DNA of 64,000 nucleotides, taken from Lepus europaeus. Its lineage: Eukaryota; Chordata; Mammalia; Lagomorpha; Leporidae. Where the stretch lies: positions 101,619,439 to 101,683,438 of the forward strand of contig NC_084850.1 in assembly GCF_033115175.1 (NCBI RefSeq), read 5' to 3'. The notes under the pieces are model-generated. The model worked only from the letters and a program-made list of their open reading frames with translations. It ran no database searches and was not told the DNA's origin. The translations under genes were made by a program, and so were the position numbers. Shown one piece after another: positions 1-11,669 of the stretch. The first letter of the stretch is position 1. The number at the start of each line of letters is the position of its first letter.

Positions 1-1010
1 ACGGATTATTTCAAGCTTCACCAGGGGATGACTGCAGTTGTAGCTGATCTTCTGGATGTCGTTTCATTGCCTGAGTAAATTAACATTTTCCCTGGTACTC
101 AGTACGCAGCTACCGATCAGGATAATGCCTTTTTTGTGATATCTTAGTAAGGACCATCATAAGCATTTTCTTGCAGCTAGCAAAGCCAGCAGTACACTAT
201 CCCTGTCCTACCTCAGGGGTATAGCAACTGTCCAGTCCTATGTCATAACTTGGTCTACAGTGACTCTGATTGCAATTCCCTTCCATGGGACATCATATCA
301 CATTGGCCTATTATATCAATTATATGATGCTGAGTAGACCTAGTGAGCACCAAGTAGAAACTACACTTACAGGTAAAACATCCATATCTCAGAGTGGGAA
401 ACTAATCTGACAAAATTTAAGGACCTTCTATCTTATGGAAATTGTTGAGGGGTCCAGTGGTGGACACATGTGGAGATATCCCCTCTAAGGTAGAGAATAA
501 GTTTTTGCATCTGGCCCCTCCTAGAAGCAAAAAAAAAAAAAGTACAATAAGGTATAATACCTACTAAATCTCTTTGGATCTGAAAGGCAACACATTCCTC
601 ATTTGGATCTGCTAATCTGGCCCATTTACTAAGTGATCCAGACAGTGCTTAGTTTTGTGTGGGCCCTACAAGAGAAGGATCTACAACAGGTATAGGCTGC
701 CATGCAAGATGCTCTGTTGCTTTGGCCATAGGACCCAGCAGATCCAGTGGTGCTTGAAGTGACAATAGTAGACAGAGATAGTGCTTGGAGCCTTTGGCAG
801 GCCCCATAGGTGAATCACAACACAGATCCTTAGGATTTTGGAGCAAAGTCCTGCTATCCTCTGTAGATAATTATTTGTCTATTGAGAAATATTTTCTGGT
901 TTCCTATTGGGCCTGCATTTATTCACTCACTAAATGTAAGAATTAGTGGAGAAGAAACTTAACAAGGGTTCCCTTAGTAATAGCAAAAGAACATGGAAGA
1001 ATCCAGGGCT
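1..1010 (+). pseudogene. ERV-L-type pol remnant (RT to RNase H)
   Basis: This is a decayed reverse transcriptase to RNase H segment of an old ERV-L-like endogenous retrovirus, entering from the left edge. Near 209-260 the plus strand encodes a stretch starting [10 protein letters not shown], the conserved RT segment before the catalytic site. Near 305-325 the catalytic YxDD position is degenerate and reached only after a frameshift. Downstream, pieces typical of the RT thumb and RNase H, including a GFWSK-like stretch near 832-848, follow in the expected order but in several frames with many stops. It cannot encode a working enzyme. Assignment to ERV-L rather than another class comes from recognised motif order and is inference. 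The 3' limit is uncertain. Confidence 0.6.
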
Positions 1011-2236
1011 GAATCCCTGCCCCAGAGTTGGGTGCTGGGAATATGGCATATAGAAGACGCATTCCTTTGTGCTGCTCATAGGGGAGCCAAGTCCTTCTAT
1101 TTGAGGCTTAACTTGTGGATGGTGTAGGGCAGTAGAAGTCCCTTGAGCACTGCACCTGGGTATTACTGGAGTGATATTGCTTGAGAATGTAGTCTAAAGT
1201 GGGTGATAAATGTTATCTAAGGCCAAATACTGGTGAAAAACTAAAATTCAATAAGTACTTTAATGGAAAGTTGAAGAGAATTTTGAACATGTGAAATTAT
1301 TAAGGGTTATGACCTCAAATCAGACATGGCAATCCCACACCCTCGGTCCTGGGTGGTGGCTCTACTCATTTAGCCCTGGAAACAAGGAGGCGGCCCTAGC
1401 CTCTGAAATTGAAACAGTGGATCCTCCAAATTCTCTGGCCTAGGACCTGGCGGACTGTGGTGGCAGCTGCAGGCCCCTGGTCTCTGAACCACCCTTGAAG
1501 TGATTCTTCTGTTTTCTTAAAAGACAACACATGTTCACAGCCAAATGGCTTCTCTATCCCTTTCATGCTTGTAGAATCCCGGAAGTCCAAAAGTCTCCCT
1601 TCATTGTCTCCCTTTTCTGTCCCATTGAGCCTCTGCTGACAGAATTTCCACTGAGATAGTTGATAGATCCAGAAGTCGCATATCTAATCGCTTTAGCAAC
1701 TGACTATCCAATTCTGGTTTTCTTTCCGGAAGACATTTTCTCAATATTTTCATCATGAATAGGGTGGAAATGTCCCAAATCTTCTGGGACTTTTTTTTTC
1801 CCTAATAATTTCTTCTTCAATTTATCGCTCTTTCTCTCTCTTTTTTCCCCCACATTTCACATTTACTATAAGCAGCAAGAAGAAACCAGACTGCACTTTC
1901 AATACTTTGGTCAGCAATCTCCTCAGCTAAATATTCAAGTTGATTACTTACAAGTTCTATTTTTCACCCAACAGAACACAATTCAGCCAAGTTACCTGAC
2001 ACTTAACACCAAGGATTGTCTTTCATCTACTTTGCAATAACACTTCCATCTGAGACTCCATCAAAAGTAACTTTAACATTCACGTTTCTGCCAAGAGTTT
2101 CTTTAAGGCAATCTAGGCTTTTCCCGTCAAGTACCTAAAAACATTTCCAGTCTCTATTCATTACCCAATGAAACATCATTTTTACATTTTTCAGTATTTA
2201 TCACAGCAACATCCCATTTCGAAGTATGAAAATCCT
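1011..2236. other. unassigned; possibly MaLR internal sequence
   Basis: I see no coding exon here. The stretch adjoins a minus-strand MaLR LTR at 2237-2694, and a short minus-strand open frame at 1396-1590 looks like old retroelement interior rather than host protein. It may be decayed ERV-L or MaLR internal DNA, but I recognised no diagnostic motif. Confidence 0.25.
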
Positions 2237-2694
2237 TATTAGTTTCTCAGGGCTACTGTGACAAAGTGCCACAGACAGGAGGGTTCCAAACAACAGAAAC
2301 ATACTGTCTCACAGTTCTGCAGACCAGAAGCCCAAAACGAAGGTGTCATCAGCCACACCCTCTTCGAAAGTGTTAAAGAAGGAATGGGTTCCTTTACTTC
2401 TCTACTAGCTGCTGGTGGCCTCAGGTGTTTCTTGGCTTCCAGATGTATTGTTCCAGTCACTTGCCATCTTCTCCCTGTGTGTTTTCACACTGCTTTCCCT
2501 GGGTGTCTCTGGGTCCAGATTTCCCCTTTTTATAAATACCCCAGTTATATTGATTTAAAGCCTGCCCTGATGAGCTCATTTTAGGTTTATTACTTCTATA
2601 AAGACTCTCTCTAAACAATGTCACATTCTGAGTTTCTAGGGGGATACGACTTCAACATATTTTATTTGAAGGGCACAGCTGAACCCACAACAGG
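2237..2694 (-). mobile_element. MLT1-type ERVL-MaLR LTR
   Basis: Read on the minus strand, it starts TGTTGTGGGTTCAGCTGTG and ends in GCCCTGAGAAACTAATAA-like sequence. In between are the standard MaLR blocks (TTGAAGTC, TCAGAATGTGAC, TTTATAAAAAGGGGAAAT, AGAACTGTGAGACAGTAT). This is the usual length for such an LTR. It lies only 33 bp past the splice donor of the KRAB-A exon, so it is intronic to that gene. Confidence 0.8.
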
Positions 2695-2701
2695 CTCCTC
2701 A

Positions 2702-2857
<156 letters not shown>

Positions 2858-3033
2858 TTAACAATACAATTCTGTTCAAGACAACATGATTGACACTGGA
2901 GGATGGAAGAAGATAGAGAAGAGTTTTTCATCATACTATACCATACAGTATGTCTGTTAAATATCTAATTAAATATAACATATGTAAAACATTGTATAGA
3001 ATATAAGCATCTAGTCATAGATTTGTTTTTAAA

Positions 3034-3394
3034 AAGATTTATTTATTTATTTGAATGACAGAGTTACAGAGACAGAAGGAGAAGGGGAGAGGAAGAGAGA
3101 GAGAGCGAGAGCGAGAGAGAGAGAGAGAGAGAGAGAACTTTCATCCACTGGTTCAATCCCCAAATATTTGCAACAGCTGGGGCTGGGCCAGGCTGAAGCC
3201 AGCAGCCAGGAACTCCACCCAGGTCTCCAATGTGGGTAATAGGAACCCAAGTACTTGGGTCATTATCTGCTCCCTCAAAGGTGCATTAACAGGTAACTGG
3301 ATTGCAATTGTAGGTGAGATTAGATCCCAGGCACTCCACTATGGGATGCAAGTATCCCAAGTAATGGCTTAATTTACTGTACAACACCCACCTC
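3034..3394 (-). mobile_element. CSINE
   Basis: Minus-strand copy: TTTATTT tail at the left, long (GA)n tract, decayed head at the right. It lies just upstream of the KRAB-A exon in the gene's direction. Confidence 0.85.
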
Positions 3395-3635
3395 CACAGT
3401 TGTAAAATTCTTTTGTTCATCATATTTAGATTAGTTTGCCTTCCATTTTTAAAAAAATAATAATTTTGGTCAGTATTTGAATTTGATTCTATTTCATTGC
3501 TCATTTTTATGGAAAATTTCATTCTATAACATTTATAAGTAAGCATGCATATCCTTCTCATTATCTTTTAACTTCACAGAGCTTCTTCTACTGTTGCTTT
3601 CATTTACTCTTCAAAAATGTGCCCATTTTCTTTTT
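3395..3635. other. unassigned AT-rich sequence
   Basis: No exon, RNA gene or repeat family recognised. Confidence 0.3.
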
Positions 3636-3886
3636 AAAAGATGTATTTATTTATTTGTTTATTTGAAAATCAGAATGACAAATACAGGGAGAGACAGAGA
3701 GATATGCTTCATTTACTGATTCACTCTCTAAATGCCTGTCACAGCTAGGGGCAAGGCTGACTCCAGGAACAAGGAACTACATCCAGGTCTCCCATGGGTT
3801 ATCCTGGACTCAAACCAGGTACTCCAATATGGGATGTAGGCATCCCCAGTAGCTGCTTAACCTGCTGTGCCACAATGCCTGCCCCA
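3636..3886 (-). mobile_element. CSINE, old
   Basis: Minus-strand copy with an ATGTATTTATTTATTTG tail and the head end CCACAATGCCTGCCCC. It is shorter than full length and lacks a long GA tract. Confidence 0.8.
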
Positions 3887-3996
3887 GCCATTTTCTTTTG
3901 ATACCTCTTTATTAATCATTTATTATTTGATTTGATGGTGGTCAGCAATTACACTATCTGGTTTCAACATATGATGATACTTTAAAATTTTATGGA

Positions 3997-4244
3997 GGGG
4001 CTGGCACTGTGGTGTAGCGGGTAAAGCTGCCACCTACAGTGCTGGCACCCATATAGGTGCAGTTCAAGTCCCAGCTGCTCCACTTCTGATCCAGCTCCCT
4101 GCTAATGCACCTGGGAAAGCAGTGGAGGATAGTGAAAGTGCTTGGGTCCTTGCATCCACGTGGGTCAATCTTCTGCTGTTTTCCCAGGTGCACCAGCAGT
4201 GAGCTGAATCAGAAGTAGAGCAGCCAGGAGTTGAACTAGGATGC
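3997..4244. mobile_element. head-to-head CSINE composite
   Basis: A plus-strand CSINE head runs from GGGGCTGGCACTGTGG to about 4165. It joins directly to minus-strand SINE sequence (TTTCCCAGGTGCACCAGCAG onwards) ending near 4244. The result is an imperfect inverted repeat with no A-rich tail. Confidence 0.65.
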
Positions 4245-6700
4245 CCACTCTTACTGTTCATATTCAATACAGTACTGGAAGTTTTAGCCAGCACTGAGCA
4301 AGAGAAAGAAATAATAAAAAAAAACATACAGATAAGGAGGGAGGAAGCCAGCTTTTCCTTGTTTGCAGATGATATTATTCTATATATAGAGAAAACAAAA
4401 GTCTCCACTAAGAGACTAATGAACTCAGTAAAGTTGCAGCATACAAATCCAACACAAAAAATCAGTACCATTTTTATACACCAATAATGAACTTGCTGAG
4501 AAAGAACTTCTAAGAGACATCCCATTTATAGTAGGTACAAAAAATTAAATATCTTGGAAAAATTTTAACCAAAAAATGCAAAAATATCCCTATAATGAAA
4601 ACTATAAAATGCTAATCAAAGAAACTGAAGACATCACACACACAAAATGCAAATGGTTTCCATGTTTGTGGATTGGAAGAGCTAATGTTATTAAAATATG
4701 CATATTACCCAAAGTGATTTACAGGCTCAACACAATCCCCATTAAAATACCAATGGCATTTTTCACAGAACTAGAAAAAATCCCAAAGTTCATATGGAAG
4801 AACAAAAGTCCTGAAATAGCCAAAACAATAAAGAACAAAAAGACTAAACTGGAAGCATCAGAATGATAAAGTCAATACAGAACAATTATAACCATGCAGC
4901 ATGATACTGGCATAAAACAGACACACAGACTCATGGAACTGAATAGAGCTCCCTAAATGAAACTACACATCTACAGATAATTGATTTCTCTACAAAGGCT
5001 CCAAAAATTATACAACAAAGGACAGTCTCAAGAAATAGTAATGGGAAAACAGGATGTCCACATGCAGAAGATTGAAACTTGTCCTTACTCACATCCTATA
5101 CAAAAATCAACTCAAAATGGATCAAAGGTCCAAATATAAGACATTAAATTATGAAACTACTAGAAGAAATAATAGGGGAAACATTTCAAGACACTGGCAA
5201 AGGCAACAAATTTTGGAGAACACCAAAGCACAGGCAACAAAAGCAAAAATAGACAAATGGGATTACAACAAACTAAGAAGGTTCTGCACTACAAAGAAAA
5301 CAATCAACACAGTGAACAGATAACTAGTAGAATGGGAGACAATATCTACAAACTATTCAATTGGCAAATGATTAGCATTGAGACTATAGAAGGAACTAAA
5401 AAAACCTCAACATCAACAACAAAAACAATAACCTATTTAAGAAATTGGTAGAGGGTCTGAAGGGACATTTTTCAAAAGAAGAAATACAAATGGCCAACAA
5501 ACACATGAAAAATTTCTCAACATCACTAGCTATAGAGACATGCAAATCAAAACCACAATGAGATATTATCTCATGCAGTTAGAAGGGCTGTTATCAAAAA
5601 GACAAAAAAATAGCAAATGGTGGGCCGGAGCTGCGGCGTAGTGGGTAGGGCCACTGCCTGCAGTGCCAGTGTCCCATATGGGTGCCAGTTAGTGACCTGG
5701 CTGTTCCACTTATGATCCAGCTCTCTGCTGTGGCCTAGGAGAGCAATGGAAAATGGCCCAGGTCCTTGGGCCCCTCCACCTGTGTAGGCTTCTGGCTCCT
5801 GGCTTCAGATTGGCACAGCTTCGACTCTTGAGGCCATTTGGGGAGTGAGCCAGTGGATGGAAGAGCTCTCTCTCTCTCTCTGTCTCTGTCTCTCTCTCTC
5901 TGCCTCTGCCTCTCTGTAGCTCTGATTTTCAGATAGATAAACGAGTCTTTAAAAAATAGCAAATGATGTTGAGGCCGTAGAATAGAGAACTCTTATACAT
6001 CATTGCTGAAAAATGCAAATTAGCACAGCTATTATGGAAAACACTATAGAGGTTCCTCAAAAAACTAAAAGCAGATCTACCATATGACCCTGCCATCCTA
6101 CTTATGGGCATGTATCTGAAAGAAATTAAGTCAGTATATGAAAGAGATACCTGCACCCCCATGTTCACTGCAGCACTATTCACAACAGCTAAGATAGAGA
6201 ATCAACCTAGGTGCCTATGAATGGATGAATAGACAAAGAAATGCATCATAAATACACAATGAATATTACTCAACCATAAAAAGAATGCAATGATGACATC
6301 TGAAGCAAAATGAATGGAACTGGAGGCCATTATGTTAAGTGAAATAAGCCAGATACAGAAAGACACATACCATATGTTCTTTTTCATATATGGAAGTTTC
6401 TTTTATAAAAAGTTGTTCTGAATATAGAATAAGAATTAATAGAGGCCAGGAAGGATGGGGGACAGGGAATAGAGGGAGGTTGGAGAACCAGTACCAAAAC
6501 ACACTTGGATAAAAGAAATAAGTTCTAGCATTCCACAACACACTGTGGTAACTATAGTTCATGATAATATATCACATGTTGTATAAGAAGAGTTGCTTGG
6601 CTCCAAGTGCATAAAAGACAAGGAAATGGAAATGCTAGTTGTCTGATTTGATCAGTTAAAGCTGTATACATGTGTTGAAATATTGTACTATTCCAAATAA
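4245..6700 (+). mobile_element. old L1 3' half (ORF2 to 3' UTR), L1MA-like
   Basis: The start encodes the L1 RT catalytic block (a FADDIILYIE stretch near 4358-4387). It is followed by the ORF2 C-terminal region in broken frames (open pieces at 4576-4866 and 5054-5323) and a 3' UTR ending near 6700 with AATAAATGTACAAG. A CSINE at 5622-5950 interrupts it. Many stops and frameshifts make it inactive. Confidence 0.8.
5622..5950 (+). mobile_element. CSINE inserted in L1
   Basis: Full-length plus copy. The sequence AAAAAATAGCAAATG occurs immediately before it and after its tail (5951-5965), a clean target-site duplication. Confidence 0.9.
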
Positions 6701-7445
6701 ATGTACAAGTAGTACATGGGTTTAGATTCCAGAATATTTTTGGATTTTGGATTTTTGGAGTAAGGCTACTCAGCCTGTATTACACATTTATTCCTATGCC
6801 CACTTAAGATCTACAGAAGGTTGCACAGAACTTGGATGTGGGCTTTCTGTTTACAGCCCTACAAACAGGGATGTGCACTGGCACAAGCAGGGAATTCTGC
6901 AACAAAAAGGCTTTATTTGCTTGATGGAGCAAACATGTCAGAGCCCAGAAGGCGATTCATCTCAACAGAGGGTATTGTGGTCAGAATACTATGATTATCT
7001 GCTGACCTTTACATCCATGGAAGAATTAAGGGCTTTAGGGACCCACTGAAATGGGTTGCCAAAGGCCAATTTGAACCTTTTCTGCTTTAGTCATCTGGGA
7101 AAAGTTTCAGCAGCGTGTCCAGAAGATGACTGGGCTCCTTTGTTGATAACTCTCAGCAACTTGTTGAGGTGTTCTCAAAATTTATTAGCACAGATCCAGG
7201 GAACAGATCAAAATCACGCTCTGGTCCTATCCACTTTTGTATCAGCCAAGCACAGACTATTACTCAAACCTAAGCAGGTGCAACTCAGTTTGGGGACAAA
7301 CAAGAGAAAGGCAAAGAAGAAAAGAAGCAATTAAAAACTGCTGTGTCCACTGCTCAGTTGGAACTATTTTTCTAGCCTGGACAATCTATGATGGGAATCA
7401 AGAGCAATGGAAACACTGCATATGTACTACCTTAAGAAGCCAGAA

Positions 7446-7450
<5 letters not shown>
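6701..7450. other. unassigned; short open frames only
   Basis: Plus-strand frames of 92-102 codons begin at 6747, 7056 and 7237. None shows a recognised domain, and the last runs into an (AT)n repeat. The position upstream of class I retroviral pol (8641) makes old gag or leader sequence possible, but I saw no gag motif. Confidence 0.3.

Positions 7451-7503
<53 letters not shown>
7451..7503. repeat. (AT)n microsatellite
   Basis: Uninterrupted alternating AT of about 52 bases. Confidence 0.97.
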
Positions 7504-7504
<1 letters not shown>

Positions 7505-7990
7505 ATTATTGTAAAAAGAGACTCCAGAGGACTCAGAGATTGTAGGAAGTAGGGAATTAGTGAAGGCTAGGATAATACCCTGAGCTAGGGAATAACTGGC
7601 AATTGTCTCAGAATCAGCAGACTGGAGGGCTTGAAGAAGTGGAAATGAATGAACTACAGTGTCAATAATTTTCCCACAGACTATCACACGCTTGCCTTTT
7701 CTGGTAGATAACTGAGGTATTCTACAATTTCCTCCTAAGCATCTCATTTGTCACCTGGTTTTAGGTCAACACAGGATGTTTACATTTCAGGCTGGTCTTC
7801 TATTTCTTTCTTTCCCTCCACAGTTCCCATACAAATAGGTCTTCTGATGAAGAACTTGCTTTCTCACTTTCTCCTGGTTCTCTTGTAAACCTATCGGATA
7901 AAGACCTGCTGGCAAATCTGCGGTGCAGTATAAAGGCTACCATACTCTGTGTTCTGGATGGAGTGCAGTGCTAGAAATGTATACCAAACT
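7504..7990. other. unassigned; flank of a retroviral remnant
   Basis: No clear coding signal. The same unexplained sequence continues at 8423-8640 beyond a SINE insertion. It may be decayed gag or protease DNA of the retrovirus whose pol starts near 8641. Confidence 0.25.
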
Positions 7991-8404
7991 GGGCCGGCGC
8001 CGTGGCTTAACAGGCTAATCCTCCACCTTGCGGCGCCGGCACACCGGGTTCTAGTCCCGGTTGGGGCGCCGGATTCTATCCCGGTTGCCCTTCTTCCAGG
8101 CCAGCTCTCTGCTATGGCCCGGGAAGGCAGTGGAGGATGGCCCAAGTGCTCGGGCCCTGCACCCGCATGAGAGACCAGTAGAAGCACCTGGCTCCTGGCT
8201 TCGGATCAGCGAGATGCGCCGGCCGCAGCGGCCATTGGAGGGTGAACCAACTGCAAAAAGGAAGACCTTTCTCTCTGTCTCTCTCACTATCCACTCTGCC
8301 TGTCAAAAAAAAAAGGCCTCTCTCTCTCTTTCTCTCTCACTCTCTGCCTCTGTCTCTCTATAACTCTGCCTTTCAAATAAATAAATAAATCTTAAAAAAA
8401 AAAA
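7991..8404 (+). mobile_element. CSINE with two tails
   Basis: A young-type plus copy (GGGCCGGCGCCGTGGC) ends in an A-run at about 8306-8315. A second CT-rich segment, ACTCTGCCTTTCAAATAAAT and another A-run follow, ending at 8404. An 18-bp identical duplication, AGAAATGTATACCAAACT, flanks the whole unit (7973-7990 and 8405-8422), so both tails arrived together. Confidence 0.9.
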
Positions 8405-8640
8405 AGAAATGTATACCAAACTGAAACAAACCAATGTGTTACTTTGTCACCCCAGAGAATAATAACACTGGTTTAACTCAAGTTGCAGAGTTCATAAAAA
8501 TGTTTACCAGAAAGCTATGGCCAAAGGCAGGGTTGGGGGCCAAACCTTCATTTGTTGAGAGCTCAACTGGAAAGAATAAAACTAATCATAAAAGATCCAG
8601 CAAAACCAGGTACTTTGTAATATTTCCATTCTTCTGGTAG

Positions 8641-9340
8641 AGGAAGGCATCCTTGACAAAGATGGGCAGCAACTATATAGAATTGTACAAGATCCTACAG
8701 AAGTAAATAACTTTGTTGTTCCATTAACTCCTGTAGTTCCTAACTCTGGAACTATTCTGACTTTGGTACCATACTCTATCAAGTTTTGTCTGTAGTTTCT
8801 CTATGTTCTGCGTTTTTCTTTCCTGTTCCTAAATTCTTGTTTGATTTTACTTACAAAGTCAAATGATCTCTCAAGGATTTCAAGACCCTCCTACTATTTT
8901 TCTCTAGCCACTCACAGGAAAATGTACATAAATTTGTCCTGTTGGAGGGACTTATTCAATATGCAGATTACTTGCTGGTGGCCTTCAAATCTAAACAGCA
9001 ACGTTAAGACTGATACTTTGGCTTTGTTATAATTCCTTGCTTCACTGGGGCACAGGCCTCACTAAACAAACTCTAATATTGCCAAACTGAAGTAAGTTCT
9101 TTATGCAATCTGCTGTCACGTGAAGGTTGCAGTCTTACAGAAGAAAGAGTCTACTACAATAAAGCAACCTCAGACAATTAGAGGGACTCAAAGGATACTG
9201 CAGAACATTGGATTACAATCTTTGCAAAGGGCATAAAACCTCTGCTGGAAGAACTGCAGATAATTTTCCAGATTCTCTGATTTGTTCTCTAGAATATGAA
9301 GAGGCCTTTTTATTATTGACATTGGCTGTAGTCTTTCCAT
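8641..9340 (+). pseudogene. class I ERV pol remnant, reverse transcriptase
   Basis: Plus-strand fragments in shifting frames follow the order of a gammaretrovirus-like RT. They are a VPLTPVVPNSGTILTL-like proline-rich segment near 8716-8763, a catalytic block reading QYADYLLVA near 8958-8984 (second Asp replaced by Tyr), and a connection-domain stretch through about 9335. The altered catalytic residue and stops show it is dead. It continues at 10399-10800 after three SINEs. Confidence 0.7.
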
Positions 9341-9357
9341 CAACTTTGGGAATTCTA

Positions 9358-9690
9358 TTTATTTATTTATTTTTTGACAAGCAGAGTTAGACAGTGAGAG
9401 AGAGAGAGAGAGAGAGAAGTCTTCCTTCCGTTGGTTCACCCTCCAAATGGCCACTATGGCCGGCATGCTGTGCCAATCCGAAGCCAGGAGCCAGGTACTT
9501 CCTCCTGGTCTCCCATGTGGGTGCAGGGCCCAAGCACTTGGGCCATCCTCCACTACCTTCCCGGCCCACAGCAGAGAGCTGGACTGGAAGAGGAGCAACC
9601 GGGACAGAATCTGGCACCCCAACTGGGACTAGAACCTGGGGTGCCAGTGCCGTAGGCGGAGGATTAGTCTAGTGAGCCGCGGCGCCAGCC
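9358..9690 (-). mobile_element. CSINE, young type, inserted in ERV pol
   Basis: Minus copy ending GCCGCGGCGCCAGCC. CAACTTTGGGAATTCTA is duplicated on both sides (9341-9357 and 9691-9707). Confidence 0.93.
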
Positions 9691-9721
9691 CAACTTTGGG
9701 AATTCTAAAAACCTTTACCTG

Positions 9722-10061
9722 GGTTGGGCACTGTAGCACAGCAGTTATGATGTAGCCTGGGATGCCCACATCCCATATCCGAATGCCTGGACTCAAGACC
9801 CTCTCCACTTCCAATCCAGCTTCCTGCTAATGTGCACCCTGGGAAGTAGCAGGTGGTAGCACAAGTAGTTGGGTCCCTGTCACCACATGAGGGACTCAGT
9901 TGGAGTTCCTAGCTCCTGGCTTCGGCCTTGCTCAGCCTCAGTTGTTGCAGGAATTTGGGGAATGAATTAGCAGGTGGAAGAGTTCTCTGTCTCTCTGTCT
10001 CTGTCTCTGTCTCTGTCTCTATCTTGGTTACTCTGCCTTTCAAATAAATAAAACTTAAAGA
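9722..10061 (+). mobile_element. CSINE, old variant
   Basis: Plus copy of the variant with CAGCAGTTATGATG in the head and CTGTCTCTGTCTCTGTCTCT before CAAATAAATAAAAC. Confidence 0.82.
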
Positions 10062-10071
10062 ACAGCCTTTT

Positions 10072-10398
10072 GGGGCCAGTGCTGTGGCACAGTGGTAAAG
10101 CTGCCATCTGCAGTGCTGGCATCCCATATGGGCACTGGTTTAAGTCCTGGCTGCTCCACTTCCCATCCAGCTCTCTGCTATGGCCTGGGAAAGCAGTAGA
10201 AGAGGGCCCAAGTCCTTGGCCCCTGCACCCATGTGGGAGACCCAGAAGAATCTCCTGGCTCCTGGCTTCAGATCAGCTCATCTCCAGCTATTGCAGCCAT
10301 CTGGGCAGTGAATCAGTGGATGGAAGACCTCTCTCTCTCTCTCTCTCTCTCTCTGCTTCTGCCTCTCTAACTTTCAAATAGATACATAATCTTAAATC
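10072..10398 (+). mobile_element. CSINE
   Basis: Plus copy from GGGGCCAGTGCTGTGGC to a GATACATAATCTTAAATC tail. Confidence 0.9.
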
Positions 10399-10800
10399 AA
10401 ACAAAAAGCTTTCCACATGTTTTATCACAAAAATAAAGGCACAGCTGGTGGAATTTTAATTCAAAAGGCAGAGTTAGAAAGTTCTGGATACCTTGGTATT
10501 GGGTATGTGTGGATGCTTCTGAGCAGTGGTAGCAACTGGCACATTTAGTGCAAACGTTCAAACCTCTACCTTGGGTCAGTTAACTCTTTTGCATGTCCTT
10601 ATTCTGTGAACACTCTCTTACAAATGCATAAGACCCAGCATTTATTGTTACAACATTTGACTATGAACAAGCATTATTATTGAATCCTAAACCTTGTGCT
10701 CAGTAAGAACAATCAGCTAAACGCTGCTACTCTTTTACGAGATCCTGGCCAAACAGATGATAATGAGTTTCCAGTGTAATAGAAAAAGATCACTATGATT
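10399..10800 (+). pseudogene. class I ERV pol remnant, RT thumb / RNase H region
   Basis: It continues the remnant of 8641-9340. Near 10425-10500 a stretch reading KGTAGGILIQ-like residues, and near 10690-10770 a stretch ending in NAATLLRDP-like residues, match the order of the segment before and within RNase H in gammaretroviral pol. Several frames and stops. The SINEs at 9358-10398 explain the gap. Confidence 0.55.
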
Positions 10801-10905
10801 TGAATATTGATTTTTAACTGACTCATAAAAATTGTACGTATTTATGGAGTATCCTATGATGTTTCAGTCATGTGAATGCATTGAGTAATGTCCAGGGTAA
10901 ACATA
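10801..10905 (-). mobile_element. L1 3' UTR scrap
   Basis: TTATGGAGTATCCTATGATG with ATGCATTGAGTAATG resembles the antisense 3' UTR of old L1MA copies also seen at 14120-14327 and 56395. Short and diverged. Confidence 0.45.
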
Positions 10906-11575
10906 TCTGCTTCTCACCTGGAAGCCTCACGTGCACCACCCCAGTCTTTCCCCTATCTGCTATTCCTCCTCATTCTGCAGATTCCCTCTTCTCCTCTTTC
11001 AGTCTGTACTCATCCCCTTTACATTTCCTGGCTCCATTAAACTCTCTTGCTCCCCAACCCCCTTCCTAACCCGTATGATTGACTGGTTTTTATCCACCTG
11101 CAACAGTAGGGCAACAGCCTGAGCACCCATCTGAAAGGTATATTTTAGGCCTGGGTCTTACTAAGATTTCCATGCCATTGTTAAAAACTTCCCAGACCCC
11201 TGGTAAGAAAAGAGAAGAATTTAGTTATCAATTCATATTGGCCCTTGGGTTACATTCTCCTGGCTCCCTGATTTACATAAATTTGTGCAACTGCTTGTAG
11301 GCCCCTGAGATGGACACTTTCTAGAAATCAGAACACCCTGAGGCTTACATGCGAATGCAAACCATAAGGGAGAGGCTTTTAAAATCCATTCCCAGGGTCT
11401 TCTTCCTCAAAGATACATCAGGCAGAGATACAAGATTGCAGACAACAAAGAGATGACTATCTCCAACTAGACAGAGATAAGGAAATGTCTGGAAGCACTA
11501 CCCTGGTCTTGCTCTCACTGATCAAGCCACAGAGACTGTTAACAGCTTAAAATCAGAAATTAAAGACATAATTTG
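10906..11575. other. unassigned
   Basis: Pyrimidine-rich sequence up to about 11070, then sequence with short frames only. It could hold more retroviral pol, but no integrase motif (HHCC or D,D35E) was seen. Confidence 0.25.
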
Positions 11576-11669
11576 GAGCCGGTCTGTGGCGTAGTGGGTG
11601 AGGCTGCTGCCTGCAGTGCCGGGCGCCAGTTCAAGTCCCGGCTGTTCCATTTTTGATCCAGCTCTCTGG
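11576..11669 (+). mobile_element. CSINE head only, 3'-truncated
   Basis: About 94 bp of plus-strand tRNA-like head, including a GTTCAAGTCCCGGC B-box segment, stops at CCAGCTCTCTGG and passes straight into non-SINE DNA with no CT tract and no A-tail. Confidence 0.85.

Noticed and set aside
64..330. Possible host exon at the left edge
   Set aside because: The frame order and LPQG-type motif identify ERV-L pol instead.
3051..3372. Arg/Glu-rich open frames (also at 50063-50299, 60568-60807, 62150-62467 and many more)
   Set aside because: They are translations of (GA)n or (CT)n tracts inside CSINEs, not genes.
6747..7334. Two plus-strand frames of about 100 codons
   Set aside because: No domain, no splice or promoter context, and adjacent decayed retroelement DNA.
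8051..8363. Overlapping frames on both strands of young CSINEs, about 60-126 codons
   Set aside because: The same peptide pattern recurs at every young SINE (16.2, 31.3, 37.3, 41.4, 56.9 kb). It reflects the repeat, not selection.
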